Shown: positions 17,213-26,862, counted from the first letter of the stretch. The stretch: 64,000 nucleotides of DNA from Arthrobacter sp. V1I7 (GCF_030817015.1 NZ_JAUSYS010000001.1:2542001-2606000), one strand, 5' to 3'. The notes: generated by a model not told the origin, from the sequence alone. A program made the numbers and translations.

Positions 17213-17644
17213 ATGGTGATCCCGAATGAGATTGACATGGACACCACCGCCGGCCTCTTCGCCGTCTACACCTCCACCCTGGGACGCTGGCCAGCCGAAC
17301 CGCGGGGGGCGATCATCGCCGCACTGACCGGCGTGCTGGCCGAACGCGGCATCACCATCAGCGACGGGCTGCTCGTCGGGAACGAGACACTCGCACAATA
17401 CGACGGCTCCCAGAACAGCGCGGCGATCCCCCTGACCGCTACCCAGACCAGCGCAATCAACGCCGAATTCATCTACCGCGGCAGCAGTATCGAAGAAACC
17501 TACCGGGCACGCGGCCCGCCCCGACAAAAGAAGCAACCAAAGGTGCCGCCGTCGAGAACCAAATGGAGACGATCCGAACTATGTCCGCCGACAAGGCGAT
17601 CGACCAGGCCCGAAAGCTCTGGGCAGGCATGCTGGACGCCATAA
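17213..17644 (+). CDS. Hypothetical protein, possibly frameshifted at the end
   Basis: The first 100 residues after the ATG look natural (DTTAGLFAVYTSTLGRWPAEP, GVLAERGITISDGLLVG). The last 40 turn Arg/Pro/Ser-rich, as expected after a frameshift. A different frame (17563-17757) then carries natural-looking text (METIRTMSADKAIDQARKLW). The gene is therefore probably broken near 17510-17570. No domain is recognised. It lies just before the left end of the IS at 17871. Confidence 0.4.
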   Translation: MVIPNEIDMDTTAGLFAVYTSTLGRWPAEPRGAIIAALTGVLAERGITISDGLLVGNETLAQYDGSQNSAAIPLTATQTSAINAEFIYRGSSIEETYRARGPPRQKKQPKVPPSRTKWRRSELCPPTRRSTRPESSGQACWTP

Positions 17645-17870
17645 CCTACAGATCATCAGCCTCATCGCCAACTTCCAATTCGCAGGCATCCACGACCAAA
17701 CTCGTGGCAGAAATACCTGGTAGGCGAGAAGTCATACCGGCGTGCAACGCGAAATAGGTTGGGGTGTCACGCCACGCAGTCCGGGCCGCTGCGGGAAAAG
17801 GCGGCTCACGAACGGACATCCAAGAAGGTGACAAATGGGCCGAGCATCAGCCTGGAGCGGCCTCACGGCT

Positions 17871-19680
17871 GTGTTGACGATGTCAACACTCTATGAAGCT
17901 CCTCCGCCCCGGGCCAAATAAGTCGGCGCGTTGACTCAAAGATGCCCGCGCAGCGGTATTCGAAGAATCATTTGATAATGCCCGCGTAGCGGCGTGTCCG
18001 CCGGGGCGGTGTCTGCCGTTTCGGCATTGTGAGCCATGGAGCTTTCGATGAGTGAACGCAGGGCTGTCACGAAGGTCATCGCCACGCGGTACGCCCGGTC
18101 GGACCGGGCGGTGAAGAAGCAGATTCTGGATGAGCTGTGTGCAACGACCGGATGGCACCGCGACCATGCCCGCAAGGCGCTGCGGACTGCGCTGGTGCTG
18201 CGGCCTGCCCAGGCCAGGGCCCCCCGGCTGCCGCTCTACGGGGAGCCGGGGCCGAGGCGTTGCGGTTCTGCTGGGCGGTCCAGGGGACCCCGTGCGGCCG
18301 GCTCCTCGCGGCCGCGCTGCCGGACCTGGTGCCACGTCTGCGACGGTTCAAAGAGCTGCGCCTTGATGCCGGGACGGCCGCGCAGCTGCTGAAGATCGCG
18401 CCGGCGACCATTGACCGCTGGCTCAAGGCCGACCGGGCGAAGCTGGAGCCCCGGGGCCGGTCCCACACCAAGCCCGGAACTCTGCTGAAGGACTCGATTC
18501 CGATCCGGACCTGGGCCGAGTGGGACGATGCGGTGCCCGGGTTCGTCGAGATCGACTTGGTCGGCCACGAGGGCGGCAACAACCAGGGTGAGTTCTGCTG
18601 CACCCTTGATATCACTGACATCGCAACCGGTTGGACGGAAACCCGCTCGGTGATCAACAAGGCGCAGAAATGGGTCTTCGCGGCCATCAAGGACGCCACC
18701 GCCGCGTTCCCGTTCCCCGTCCTGGGCATCGACTCGGACAACGGCTCGGAGTTCATCAACTGGGAGCTCTTCCGCTGGTGCGAACAGGAAAAACTCACCT
18801 TCAACCGCTCCCGGTCCGGGAACAAGAACGACGGCGCCCACGTCGAACAGAAGAACTGGCACATCGTCCGCCAGGGCGTTGGCTATCACCGCTACGACAC
18901 CGCCGGCGAGCTGGAACTGCTGAACCGGATCTGGGCACTCCAGCGGCTGCTAACCAACCACTTCGGACCCCAGCAAAAACTCCTCGCGAAAGTCCGGACT
19001 GGCGCGAAGGTCAGCCTGACATACGATGCACCCGCCACCCCGTTCCTGCGCGTCCTGACCGACACCGGCACCGTCAGCAAGGAGACCAAAGCCCGCCTAA
19101 AACGCGAAAACAGGCCCCTGAACCCGGCCGCCATCCAGCGTCAGATCCAGGCTATCTGCACAGAGCTCCTGACCCTCACCACCGCTAAACAAAGTCCTAA
19201 AAAGCAGCATGCAAACAGCCCGGAAACTCTCCTGATCACCCGCGAGGAGCCGCGCGCGAAGATCCGAAGCCAAAGTCTTAGAGGTCATGTAGTACCCATA
19301 ACTCCAGACCATGAACTGGTGTTGGACACGCACGCCCAACCCGACAGCACCGGAAAGAGGAACCCGTATACCCCAGTACAGAGCAGGCGGAGGGCCCACG
19401 AGCCAGGGCACGGAGCCCGCCACCCACACACCTGAATAGGCCACCGCGGCGGCCAGGCCAAAGCCCGCGAACCAGCCGTCAGAGCGACGCGACCACGTGC
19501 TTTGTCAAAACGTCAAAGCAAAATCGTCTCTGACGAGGGAAAACACTGTGCCCGAGGTGGGACTCGAACTGGGTTCCAGCCCTTGCTAACACCGGTAGCC
19601 CGCGAAAACATACGGAATCCGGCCCGAACCGACCCCAGTACGACCCAGTCCGAAGCCAAAGATGTGGACATTGTCCACAC
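17871..19680 (+). mobile_element. IS1202/ISNCY-like element with palindromic inverted repeats
   Basis: The transposase gene is flanked by matching 18-bp ends: GTGTTGACGATGTCAACA at 17871-17888 and, read inward from the right, GTGTGGACAATGTCCACA at 19680-19663. They differ at 3 positions. Each end is itself a palindrome, which is unusual. No target duplication is evident; the right flank has been altered by the adjoining IS1380. Assignment to the IS1202-type group rests on recognising the transposase by eye. Confidence 0.7.
18036..19435 (+). pseudogene. Integrase-core (DDE) transposase with frameshift
   Basis: The N-terminal frame starts at 18036 (MSERRAVTKVIATRYARSDRA, an HTH-like region). 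Near 18240-18260 the sense passes to the second frame with EALRFCWAVQGTPCGRLL. The catalytic domain has FVEIDLVGHEGG, LGIDSDNGSEFIN and DGAHVEQKNW, giving D, D and E of an rve-type core. A short C-terminal tail follows. One base gained or lost near the join would restore a single protein of about 465 residues. Inactive unless the shift is programmed. Confidence 0.75.
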
Positions 19681-19693
19681 CACACCCCCTAAG

Positions 19694-21346
19694 CCTCGAT
19701 CCACCGGTCGGGTTGAGGTTGGAGCGGCGGTTTAAACGGAGAATGCCTGTCGGATCGGCAAAAATGGGGTTTGTCTAGAACTCCGTTTGGCCAATCCGAG
19801 AGGCATCTCGTAGGTGCAACTTTTCCATAGATCCACGCGCGTGTCAGCCGCGTTCGATGATTCCAATCTCGTGTCGGCCGCAGGGCTGGTCCCGGCGATG
19901 GCGCTGGCGATGAAAACCTGCCTGGGCGAACTCGCTGATCAGTGGCTGACGCTGCCCGGATACTTCGGCGCAAATGCGGGGTTGAAGGTCACTGCGATGG
20001 TCGCGGGCATGGTCGCCGGGGCCGATTCCATCGATGACATGGCCTTGCTGCGGCACGGCGGGATGAAGAAACTCTTCGCCGGCGCATATGCCCCGTCGAC
20101 TCTGGGATCGTTCCTGAGGGCGTTCACTTTCGGCCATGTCCGCCAGCTCGACGCCCTCGCGGCCCGGTGGCTGGTGAACGTCGCCGCCGTGGCCCCGATC
20201 GCCTCCGGTATCGATGATTACGCTTTGGTCGATATCGACGACACCATCAAGGAAGTCCACGGCTACCGGAAACAGGGTTCCGGATACGGTTACTCAGGGG
20301 TCCGGGGATTGAACGCGCTGATCGGGATCCTCTCGACCGCGACCGCGGCGCCGGTCATCATCGGCGCGAGGCTGCGCAAGGGAAGCTCCGGGTCCCCGCG
20401 CGGGGCGGGGAAGTTCATCGGTGACATCCTTGCCACCGTGAAACGGCTGCGTGGCAAGGACGCCACCGGGCTGGTGCTGCTGCGTGCCGACAGCGCGTTC
20501 TACGGCCACTCAGTTGTCGCCGCTGCCCACCGCGCAGGCGCAAAAGTGTCCATTACCGCCAGGATGGACCCGGCCGTCAAACGCTCCATCGCCACCATCA
20601 ACGAGCAGGCCTGGACCACAATCCAATACACCGACGCAGTCCGCGATGAAACCACCGGAGCCTGGATTTCCTCGGCGGAAGTCGCCGAAACCGCCTTCAC
20701 TGCCTTCGTGGGCCGAAAGAAAGCCGAACGCATCCACGGGCGCCTGGTCGTGCGCCGGATCCCGGAACTGAACGCCAAAGCCAGCGCGGGGCAACAGACC
20801 CTGTTCGACACCCACCGCTTCCACGCCTTCTTCACCACCAGCGCCCTAGACACCGTCACCGCAGACAAAACCCACCGCCAACACGCCATAATCGAGCAGG
20901 TCAACGCAGACCTCAAAGACAGTGCCCTGGCGCACCTGCCCTCGGGAAAATTCACCGCCAACGCAGCCTGGCTGGTCCTGGCGGCCATCGCCTTCAACCT
21001 CTCACGCGCCATCGGCACCCTCGCCAGCACCGACCTGGGCAAGGCACGCAGCGGAACCATCCGCCGAAAAATCATCACCGTCCCCGCCAGGATCGCGACC
21101 TCGGCACGGAGAATCATCCTGCACCTGCCCGCCAACTGGCCCTGGGAAACCAGCTGGTCAAATCTCTTCGAAGCGGCCTGCGGGCCACCACGGACCGCCA
21201 CCATCTGACCACCCAGCCGACTCGGCGCAACCAGGACCAAGGAACACCACCGGCAGCAAGGCCGGCAACCCCGTCATGCCCATCGACCGAACCCGGACCC
21301 AGATCAGAACGACCCTGCCCCATCAAACACAACCGGTGGATCGAGG
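19694..21346 (+). mobile_element. IS1380-family insertion sequence, 1653 bp, with 5-bp target duplication
   Basis: Perfect 15-bp terminal inverted repeats CCTCGATCCACCGGT lie at 19694-19708 and 21332-21346. They are flanked by direct repeats CTAAG at 19689-19693 and 21347-21351. It inserted only 8 bp past the right terminus of the IS1202-like element. Confidence 0.93.
19814..21208 (+). CDS. IS1380-family transposase
   Basis: A 464-residue DDE transposase of IS1380 type. Recognisable pieces are the N-terminal STRVSAAFDDSNLVSAAGL, the first acidic residue in YALVDIDDTIKEVHGY, the second in LLRADSAFYG, and the Glu-containing helix IIEQVNADLKDSALAHLPSG. The GTG start at 19814 gives the full family length. 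No frameshift; likely functional. Confidence 0.93.
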   Translation: MQLFHRSTRVSAAFDDSNLVSAAGLVPAMALAMKTCLGELADQWLTLPGYFGANAGLKVTAMVAGMVAGADSIDDMALLRHGGMKKLFAGAYAPSTLGSFLRAFTFGHVRQLDALAARWLVNVAAVAPIASGIDDYALVDIDDTIKEVHGYRKQGSGYGYSGVRGLNALIGILSTATAAPVIIGARLRKGSSGSPRGAGKFIGDILATVKRLRGKDATGLVLLRADSAFYGHSVVAAAHRAGAKVSITARMDPAVKRSIATINEQAWTTIQYTDAVRDETTGAWISSAEVAETAFTAFVGRKKAERIHGRLVVRRIPELNAKASAGQQTLFDTHRFHAFFTTSALDTVTADKTHRQHAIIEQVNADLKDSALAHLPSGKFTANAAWLVLAAIAFNLSRAIGTLASTDLGKARSGTIRRKIITVPARIATSARRIILHLPANWPWETSWSNLFEAACGPPRTATI

Positions 21347-21575
21347 CTAAGCGGTCCTCCTGCGCACGCCAAGAAAAAGAATCACTTTCCCCAGTGCGGG
21401 AATGCGGTTCTTCATTGCGCTGGCGAAAGTGGAACTGCGGACGGGTTCCCCGCACACGATTTCATTGGTGGCGCCGCCCGAACGGTACAGAATTTGCAAT
21501 GGCGGGAGGCCCGCCCAGCAAAGGAGCACGTTATGGCGGCGACATCAATTTCTCGAACGCCTGGGAAGGAGGAGG

Positions 21576-23252
21576 TCAGTGCCCTTGGAAGGCTTCGGCG
21601 AGCCACCAGGATCCGCCGTCAGAGGCGATCTTGGCGTCGATCACCAAGGGCCGATTCTGGGATCCCGCCTTGAACGATGCCACCCACTCTTGCACAGGCT
21701 GGAGATCCTCCGCGACACGCACCGTAACGCCTTCGGCACCAAAGCCCCGGGCAATCGCGGCAATGTCAGTGTCCGGGAATGTCACAGTGCGCAGGTCAAC
21801 TTTCTTGCCGCCCTCGGCGAAGTGGTGCACTTCGGCCCCGTAGGCGGCATCGTTGTATACGATGCACACGAGTGGGATCTCCAAGCGGACCGCTGTTTCC
21901 AGCTCGCTGATGCCCATGAGGAACCCGCCGTCGCCGGCGCCCAAAACAGGCAGTCGATCCGGCCGGGCCAGCGCCGCCCCGATGGCTGTGTAAAGTCCCA
22001 GACCGATGGCTTGGAACGCCTGCGTAAAACAGAAACCAAATTCGTCCGGCACGGACAAGTACTGGCTTGGATAGCCCATGAAGTTGCCGGAGTCTACAGA
22101 GACAATTCGGTTGGCAGGGAGGATGGAGTCGAGTTCGCGGCTCAAGATACGGGGATCGATTGTCGTAGCCGTCGACAGGTCGGGTGTTTCCACATCCCGC
22201 CACCGCGAAGCTTGCTTGATAAGAAGAGCATTCGACTCCGTGCGGTACTTTTCCTCTGCCTTCGGCTGGACGGTCTTCAAGACTGCCAGAGCGTCGTTGG
22301 CCGTGAGGGCGGAGTCGCCCAGAACGCCCAGCGCGATTGGCCTGTTGGCTCCGAGCGAGGAATCTTCGACGTCGACCTGGACGACTTTGGCATCCGGCGA
22401 TATCAGCCGGCCGTGCCTCATGGTCCACATATTCAGCGTGCAGCCCCACCCGATGATCAGGTCCGCCCCGGCTATGAGTTCAGCAGTCAGCGGGGACGAG
22501 AAGCCTCCGGAGATGCCCAGGTTGAAGGTCTCACCATTGAATAGACCGTTGGCTACCGCTGAGGTGGCAACGAGTGCACCGCTGTAGTCGGCAAGCGCAA
22601 GGATCGAGTCCCGGGCTCCCCGGCCGCCGCGTCCGGCGACGAAAACGGGGCGTTTTGCTTCCCTGAGGAGCTGGACTAGTTGGTCGACGGTTGCGGCGTC
22701 GGGACGCAGACGTGCGGGGGGCTGCAGGGCTACCTCGTCAAGAGAGCCTGTCGCCGGCGCATGCTGGACATCCAGCGGGAGGCTAAGGACAACCGTCCGC
22801 CGCTCATTGACCGCTGTACGGAAAGCGCGCACAGTGTCTGCCACGGCGGTTTCAGCGGAGTGGATCCTTTCGGCGACCGCTCCGATGCTGCGAGCAAGCC
22901 CATCCTGGTCGATCTTGAAATTCGATCGCACCGCCGCGGCCTGCGTGTCGGCTGTCAGCACGATCAGGGGCGTGCGGCTCTTTGCCGCCTCGCCGATCCC
23001 CGTGATGGCGTTGCTCAGGCCGCAGCCCTGATGCGTGCTCACGACGCCGACTTTGGCGGACATCCGGGCGTAAGCGTCCGCCATTGTTGCAGCACCGCCT
23101 TCATGCCGTGCCGCTGTGAAGGGGACCCCTTCACGGATCAGAGCGTTGGTGACGTCGAAGTTTCCGCTCCCAACAACGCCGAACACGTGGCCGACGCCCA
23201 GTTTCGCCAGCGTCTGCCCAACAAGATCAGATACCTGCACCGACTGGCTCAT
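21576..23252 (-). CDS. Thiamine-diphosphate-dependent enzyme (acetolactate-synthase-like / 2-oxoacid decarboxylase)
   Basis: A 558-residue member of the ThDP family with three domains. The Pyr domain carries the activating E51 in AARHEGGAATMADAYARM, the middle domain follows, and the PP domain has GDGGFLMGISELETAVRLEI near residue 439, the metal/ThDP motif ending in the usual Asn (VYNDAAYG). The enzyme should decarboxylate or carboligate a 2-oxoacid; sequence alone does not separate acetolactate-synthase-like, sulfopyruvate- or benzoylformate-like roles. Its start overlaps the stop of the cyclase-family gene by ATGA, so the two are coupled. Together with the 2-hydroxyacid dehydrogenase and aldolase upstream, it suggests processing of a hydroxy- or oxo-acid. 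Confidence 0.85.
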   Translation of the reverse strand: MSQSVQVSDLVGQTLAKLGVGHVFGVVGSGNFDVTNALIREGVPFTAARHEGGAATMADAYARMSAKVGVVSTHQGCGLSNAITGIGEAAKSRTPLIVLTADTQAAAVRSNFKIDQDGLARSIGAVAERIHSAETAVADTVRAFRTAVNERRTVVLSLPLDVQHAPATGSLDEVALQPPARLRPDAATVDQLVQLLREAKRPVFVAGRGGRGARDSILALADYSGALVATSAVANGLFNGETFNLGISGGFSSPLTAELIAGADLIIGWGCTLNMWTMRHGRLISPDAKVVQVDVEDSSLGANRPIALGVLGDSALTANDALAVLKTVQPKAEEKYRTESNALLIKQASRWRDVETPDLSTATTIDPRILSRELDSILPANRIVSVDSGNFMGYPSQYLSVPDEFGFCFTQAFQAIGLGLYTAIGAALARPDRLPVLGAGDGGFLMGISELETAVRLEIPLVCIVYNDAAYGAEVHHFAEGGKKVDLRTVTFPDTDIAAIARGFGAEGVTVRVAEDLQPVQEWVASFKAGSQNRPLVIDAKIASDGGSWWLAEAFQGH

Positions 23253-24025
23253 GACTTGTCCATCAGGGCATAAACGCGGGCGGGACTGCCGGTCCCCCCG
23301 ACAATCGGCAGAGGGGAAACAATCAGGGTGGCACCCAGCACGGGAAGCTTGTCGACCTGGCGAAGGGACGTCACGCCGTACTTGTCCGCACCAAGTAGGA
23401 AGGAATGGACCGGGAACATGGGGTCGAAGCCGCCAGCTTGCCCCGCATCAATGCCGACAGTCTCCACCCCAAAGCCGCTGATGCTGTCATTCTTGGCTAT
23501 CCATTCGGCCCCTGCAGCCGAGACACCCGGCGTATGAGGTCCGGCCTCGTCCGAGTTGACGAAGTCCGCGGCGTTCCCGCCCCGGGCAGACCAACCGGTT
23601 CGGAAAATGATCCAGCAGTTCTCCGGAAGCGCGCCGTGTTCCTCTTGAAACTGCTCGAAGTGCTCAGGTTCCAGGAGAAAGTCCGGATTCTGTGCCACCG
23701 CCGCCGATTTGTCGATGACCACGAGGGGACCGACGAGGCGGGACGGCTCGATTTGATCCACGGATTTGCCGTCCCGGCCCGAGATCCAATGGATGGGAGC
23801 ATCCAGATGGGTACCCGCGTGCTCCCCAACACTGACGTCATTCCATGCCCATGCCGGTCCGGCATCGTCGAAGTTGCTCACCGGCGCAAGGCTGAGGCCA
23901 ACCGTGTTCGCGAAAGGCTCCGGCAGATTCAGTATCGGCGTGTCCCTGCTCAGAGGAGTTGTGAGGTCCACGATTTCGACCGAACCATCTCGGAGGGCTG
24001 TGACTAGCCCAGCTATTACAGACAT
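23249..24025 (-). CDS. Cyclase-family (kynurenine-formamidase-like) metal hydrolase
   Basis: A 258-residue protein with the signature H69-A-G-T-H73-L-D75-A-P-I-H79 (EHAGTHLDAPIHW), the metal-binding motif of the cyclase / KynB-type formamidase family. A second conserved part is VETVGIDAGQ followed by HSFLLG. These enzymes hydrolyse amides, formamides or lactone/isatin-type bonds. AGGAG at 24028-24033 supports the start at 24025. It is translationally coupled to the ThDP enzyme. In this context it may open a ring or cleave an amide before the oxoacid step. Confidence 0.85.
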   Translation of the reverse strand: MSVIAGLVTALRDGSVEIVDLTTPLSRDTPILNLPEPFANTVGLSLAPVSNFDDAGPAWAWNDVSVGEHAGTHLDAPIHWISGRDGKSVDQIEPSRLVGPLVVIDKSAAVAQNPDFLLEPEHFEQFQEEHGALPENCWIIFRTGWSARGGNAADFVNSDEAGPHTPGVSAAGAEWIAKNDSISGFGVETVGIDAGQAGGFDPMFPVHSFLLGADKYGVTSLRQVDKLPVLGATLIVSPLPIVGGTGSPARVYALMDKS

Positions 24026-24231
24026 TGTTCTCCTATTCAGTGGGATGATTCTAACCACACGATTGACGTTTTGTATCGCTTTTTTTGCGATCGACAGTAA
24101 ATGAGTACAAAGGTAGGCGGCAGCGCGCGTGCTCAGGCGCGTTCAGCCACGCATCCGACAGCCTGGAGCCGCCAGCGCAATGCGCTGGGACCAGGACCCA
24201 GCAGGGCAGGCAAGGACGCGTCAGGATCACA

Positions 24232-25197
24232 TCAATTCACGGCGTTTACCGCATAGAACGGCGTCTTCCCACCGAGGACCCGGGCTACATCCCGGAAGGC
24301 CTTCAGTCGCGTCTCTGCGTACGATTCTGCCGAGTAATGTGCGGCGTGGGGCGAGAGAATGACGTTTTCAAGGTCTCGAAGTGGGTTGTTAGGTGCCAGT
24401 GGTTCGACGGCAAATGTATCCAGGCCGGCACCCGCAAGATGTCCACCGGCAACCGCCGCTGCCAGGGCGACTTCGTCAACTAGTCCGCCCCGGGAAACGT
24501 TAATAAGATTTGCGCCTGCCTTGAATTTGGCAAGTTCAGCGGCGCCGATGAGATTTCGTGTTGTTTCGATAAGTGGCACGTGGATTGAGACGACGTCGGC
24601 GCCGGCGATCAGATCGCTGAACGACGCAGGTCTTACCCCATGGGAGGAGATCGCGTCATCCGACATGAACGGATCGTGAGCCCAGACCTCGAATCCGATG
24701 GCCTTTGCACTGGCAGCTACCCGCTGACCGATCTTGCCGAAGCCGATTAGGCCGAACACCTGGGTGGAGACTCGCCGTACGCCGGCACCTGGGCCTTCGA
24801 AATCCCACTGACCTGACCGGATGCTGCGGTCATAGCGGTGCAATCGCCGAGTAAGCGCCAAGGCCAAGGCGACGGCGTGCGTGGCAACTTCAGTGATGTT
24901 GGAGTCGGGGACGTTGGTGACCACTATGCCCCGGTTTGTTGCGGCTTGGACGTCAATGGAGTCCAGACCCACGCCGAAGCGCCCGATGACGCGAAGCTGC
25001 GGCAGAGCATCAAGGACTCGCGCAGTGATTGGTTCGCGGAGAACCAGTAGCGCGCTGGCTCCTTCGCAGTTGGATATGAGTTCGGCCTCAGTCAGGCTGG
25101 TGATTTCGTCGAAGGTGATATCGAGTCCGGCGAACTCGGCGCGATCGGCGTCGTATGTCTCGAGGACTCCGTCGGTTTTGACAATGCGCATGCTCAA
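24232..25197 (-). CDS. D-2-hydroxyacid dehydrogenase (NAD-dependent)
   Basis: A 321-residue protein of the D-isomer-specific 2-hydroxyacid dehydrogenase family. The Rossmann motif is G152-F-G-K-I-G157. The catalytic triad is R236 (NVSRGGLVD), E265 and H284 (LSPHAAHYSAES). It interconverts a D-2-hydroxyacid and its 2-oxoacid with NAD(H). The substrate-binding loop does not identify the acid. It is coupled to the HpcH/HpaI aldolase gene upstream by a 4-bp overlap, so the aldolase product could be its substrate. A gap of about 200 bp, with no gene in it, separates it from the cyclase gene. Confidence 0.9.
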   Translation of the reverse strand: MSMRIVKTDGVLETYDADRAEFAGLDITFDEITSLTEAELISNCEGASALLVLREPITARVLDALPQLRVIGRFGVGLDSIDVQAATNRGIVVTNVPDSNITEVATHAVALALALTRRLHRYDRSIRSGQWDFEGPGAGVRRVSTQVFGLIGFGKIGQRVAASAKAIGFEVWAHDPFMSDDAISSHGVRPASFSDLIAGADVVSIHVPLIETTRNLIGAAELAKFKAGANLINVSRGGLVDEVALAAAVAGGHLAGAGLDTFAVEPLAPNNPLRDLENVILSPHAAHYSAESYAETRLKAFRDVARVLGGKTPFYAVNAVN

Positions 25198-25988
25198 TTG
25201 ACTCCCTTGGATGTTACGAGTGCCGCGGCGGCGATTGCTCCGCGCGCGGATTTCAGGGTCTGTCCCGCTGCCTCAGCGAGGAAAACTACGTCAGCACCGA
25301 TAAGGTATAGCCGGACGCCTTCGGCAGAATACTTCTCCACCTGGGCTGGGGAGGAGCAAAATATTCCGGTAGGAACGCCGCACTGGGCAGCAGCGTTCAG
25401 AATCCGGGTGACAGCGGCAGCGTGCTGGGCGGACCCGGGACTTGTCCCCAATGAAACGGCCAGGTCACCGGGTCCGACAAAAATGACATCGATGCCCTCG
25501 ACGGCAGCAATCTCCTCGACGTTGGCCACACCGGCAGCTGTCTCAATTTGCAGGACGAGAAGGACGTCATCATTGGCTGTGGCCACATACTGCCCCATAT
25601 TGGCGCCGTACCGTGTCGCGCGTCCGGGCCCGGCTCCCCGGCCTCCCTCGGAGGGGTATCTCACCCGGGACACGGCTTCCCTGGCCTGGTCCACTGTTTC
25701 AATCCGGGGCACGACCACTCCCGCGGCGCCCCAATCCAGGACGCGGCCGATATCCTGGCCAAGTTCGGGAACGCGGACCAAGGCCGGCGTGCCAGTCACA
25801 TCGGCCGCGCGAATGAGCCCTTGTAGGTCGGCGACACCGAAAGCCGAGTGTTCGGCGTCCAGGCACAGCACCTCGTAGCCGCTCCAGCCAAGGATCTCCA
25901 CAGCTGTAGGACTGGAGATGCCTACGAAAGTGCCGATAAGGGGCCCTGCGGCCAGGCGGCCCGTCAGGTTGAGGGTTGTAGTGGTCAT
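25194..25988 (-). CDS. HpcH/HpaI-family class II aldolase
   Basis: A 264-residue TIM-barrel protein like 4-hydroxy-2-oxoheptanedioate and 2-keto-3-deoxy-sugar-acid aldolases. Seen motifs are LDAEHSAFG with the catalytic H47, LVRVPE with the substrate-binding Arg, LQIETAAGVANVEEI with a metal-ligand Glu, and VGPGDLAVSLG with the metal-ligand Asp. It should cleave a 4-hydroxy-2-oxoacid to pyruvate (or a relative) plus an aldehyde. The ATG at 25988 follows GGAAC and gives the family N-terminus; an upstream in-frame start at 26126 would overlap the regulator's promoter and is unlikely. First gene of the leftward operon. Confidence 0.88.
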   Translation of the reverse strand: MTTTTLNLTGRLAAGPLIGTFVGISSPTAVEILGWSGYEVLCLDAEHSAFGVADLQGLIRAADVTGTPALVRVPELGQDIGRVLDWGAAGVVVPRIETVDQAREAVSRVRYPSEGGRGAGPGRATRYGANMGQYVATANDDVLLVLQIETAAGVANVEEIAAVEGIDVIFVGPGDLAVSLGTSPGSAQHAAAVTRILNAAAQCGVPTGIFCSSPAQVEKYSAEGVRLYLIGADVVFLAEAAGQTLKSARGAIAAAALVTSKGVN

Positions 25989-26037
25989 CAAATGTTCCGT
26001 ATCTCTGTCAGTGGCTATGCGAGGATGGATGAAGGGG

Positions 26038-26056
26038 AATTGTCCACAGTCGCCAC
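26038..26056. promoter_or_regulatory. Putative GntR operator, copy 1
   Basis: AATTGTCCACAGTCGCCAC lies between the divergent aldolase and GntR starts. The same 19 bases with a single change occur at 28320-28338, upstream of the MFS gene. The TTGTCNACA core fits the operator type of FCD-domain GntR regulators. Function is inferred from position and recurrence. Confidence 0.7.
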
Positions 26057-26115
26057 TACCGCGAACTGATGAGGTTCCTTTGAAGGACTCCCGGGTGGGC
26101 AAAGTTGAGGAGATC

Positions 26116-26793
26116 ATGACAACCACGCACGGCTTCGCGCCTATTCGTCCGGGACTTCTTGTGACGCAGATTCACCAAAAACTCAGGGAAGCTATCTTGG
26201 ACGGGACCCTGCGCCCCGGTGACGCGCTCCGCGATTCTGTTATCGCCGAGCAAATGAAGGTCAGCCGGTCCCCGGTCCGCGAAGCGCTGCGCCTGCTCGA
26301 GGCCGCGGGACTCACCACCAAGGATCCGAACCGGTCGTATGTGGTCCTTGAATTTGGTGAAGATGATCTGAGGGAACTTGCCGGCATGCGGCTGGCCTAC
26401 GAGACCCTGGCAGTGCGACTCATAGTCCACTCGGACAAAGCTGTGGGTGATTTCTCCCTTCAGCTCAAGGCCCTCCGCGCCGCACTTACGTCCGGGTCGC
26501 AGGCCGCTATCGCCGCTGCCGACAGGGTCTTTCATAGCTCCTTGGTTGCGCTTTCCGGGAACAGCAGGCTGATCGAGGGCTACGGGCGGATTCAGGATCA
26601 AGTGGAACTCACTCTCATCAGTACCGACGCCCCCAACCGGGGATCAGACGGGATGGTGGAACGGCACGAACTTCTGGTGCAATTGCTGACTGAGGCCGCG
26701 TCGAGGGGGCAGTCGGGAGACGTTGTGGCTGAGCTCGAATCTCACATCCTCCAAGGGATGGGCTGTCCTTCGCTCCTGCCTCCATTGCACTGA
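26116..26793 (+). CDS. GntR-family regulator, FCD (FadR/VanR-type) subgroup
   Basis: A 225-residue regulator. The N-terminal winged HTH reads LREAILDGTLRPGDALRDSVIAEQ then SRSPVREALRLLEAAGLT, the textbook GntR signature. The C-terminal all-helical FCD domain follows (LRELAGMRLAYETLAVRLI, AADRVFHSSLVALSGN, ERHELLVQLLTEAASRG), with Asp/His positions that bind a metal and a carboxylate effector. The start at 26116 follows AGGAG closely. It is divergent from the aldolase operon and faces the MFS gene convergently. A shared operator suggests that it controls both. The likely inducer is an organic acid. Confidence 0.9.
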   Translation: MTTTHGFAPIRPGLLVTQIHQKLREAILDGTLRPGDALRDSVIAEQMKVSRSPVREALRLLEAAGLTTKDPNRSYVVLEFGEDDLRELAGMRLAYETLAVRLIVHSDKAVGDFSLQLKALRAALTSGSQAAIAAADRVFHSSLVALSGNSRLIEGYGRIQDQVELTLISTDAPNRGSDGMVERHELLVQLLTEAASRGQSGDVVAELESHILQGMGCPSLLPPLH

Positions 26794-26810
26794 CGAACTG
26801 AGCGTGCGAT

Positions 26811-26833
26811 GCCGCGCTCGATGCCGGCGCGGC
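26811..26833. terminator. Hairpin between convergent GntR and MFS genes
   Basis: GCCGCGC (26811-26817) pairs with GCGCGGC (26827-26833). A short T-run follows after CCG. It sits in the 69-bp gap between two converging genes. Confidence 0.5.
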
Positions 26834-26862
26834 ACCGCGTACCGTCTTTTAGGCTGACGCTT

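Noticed and set aside
14361..19571. Integrative element bounded by the two 24-nt tRNA-3'-end copies
   Set aside because: No integrase is present and neither copy has a full tRNA. Both copies lie inside a longer diverged repeat that ends at IS termini, so repeated IS ends explain them better.
17871..21346. Composite transposon made of the IS1202-like and IS1380 elements
   Set aside because: The two belong to different families with independent ends. The IS1380 has its own CTAAG duplication, so it inserted separately.
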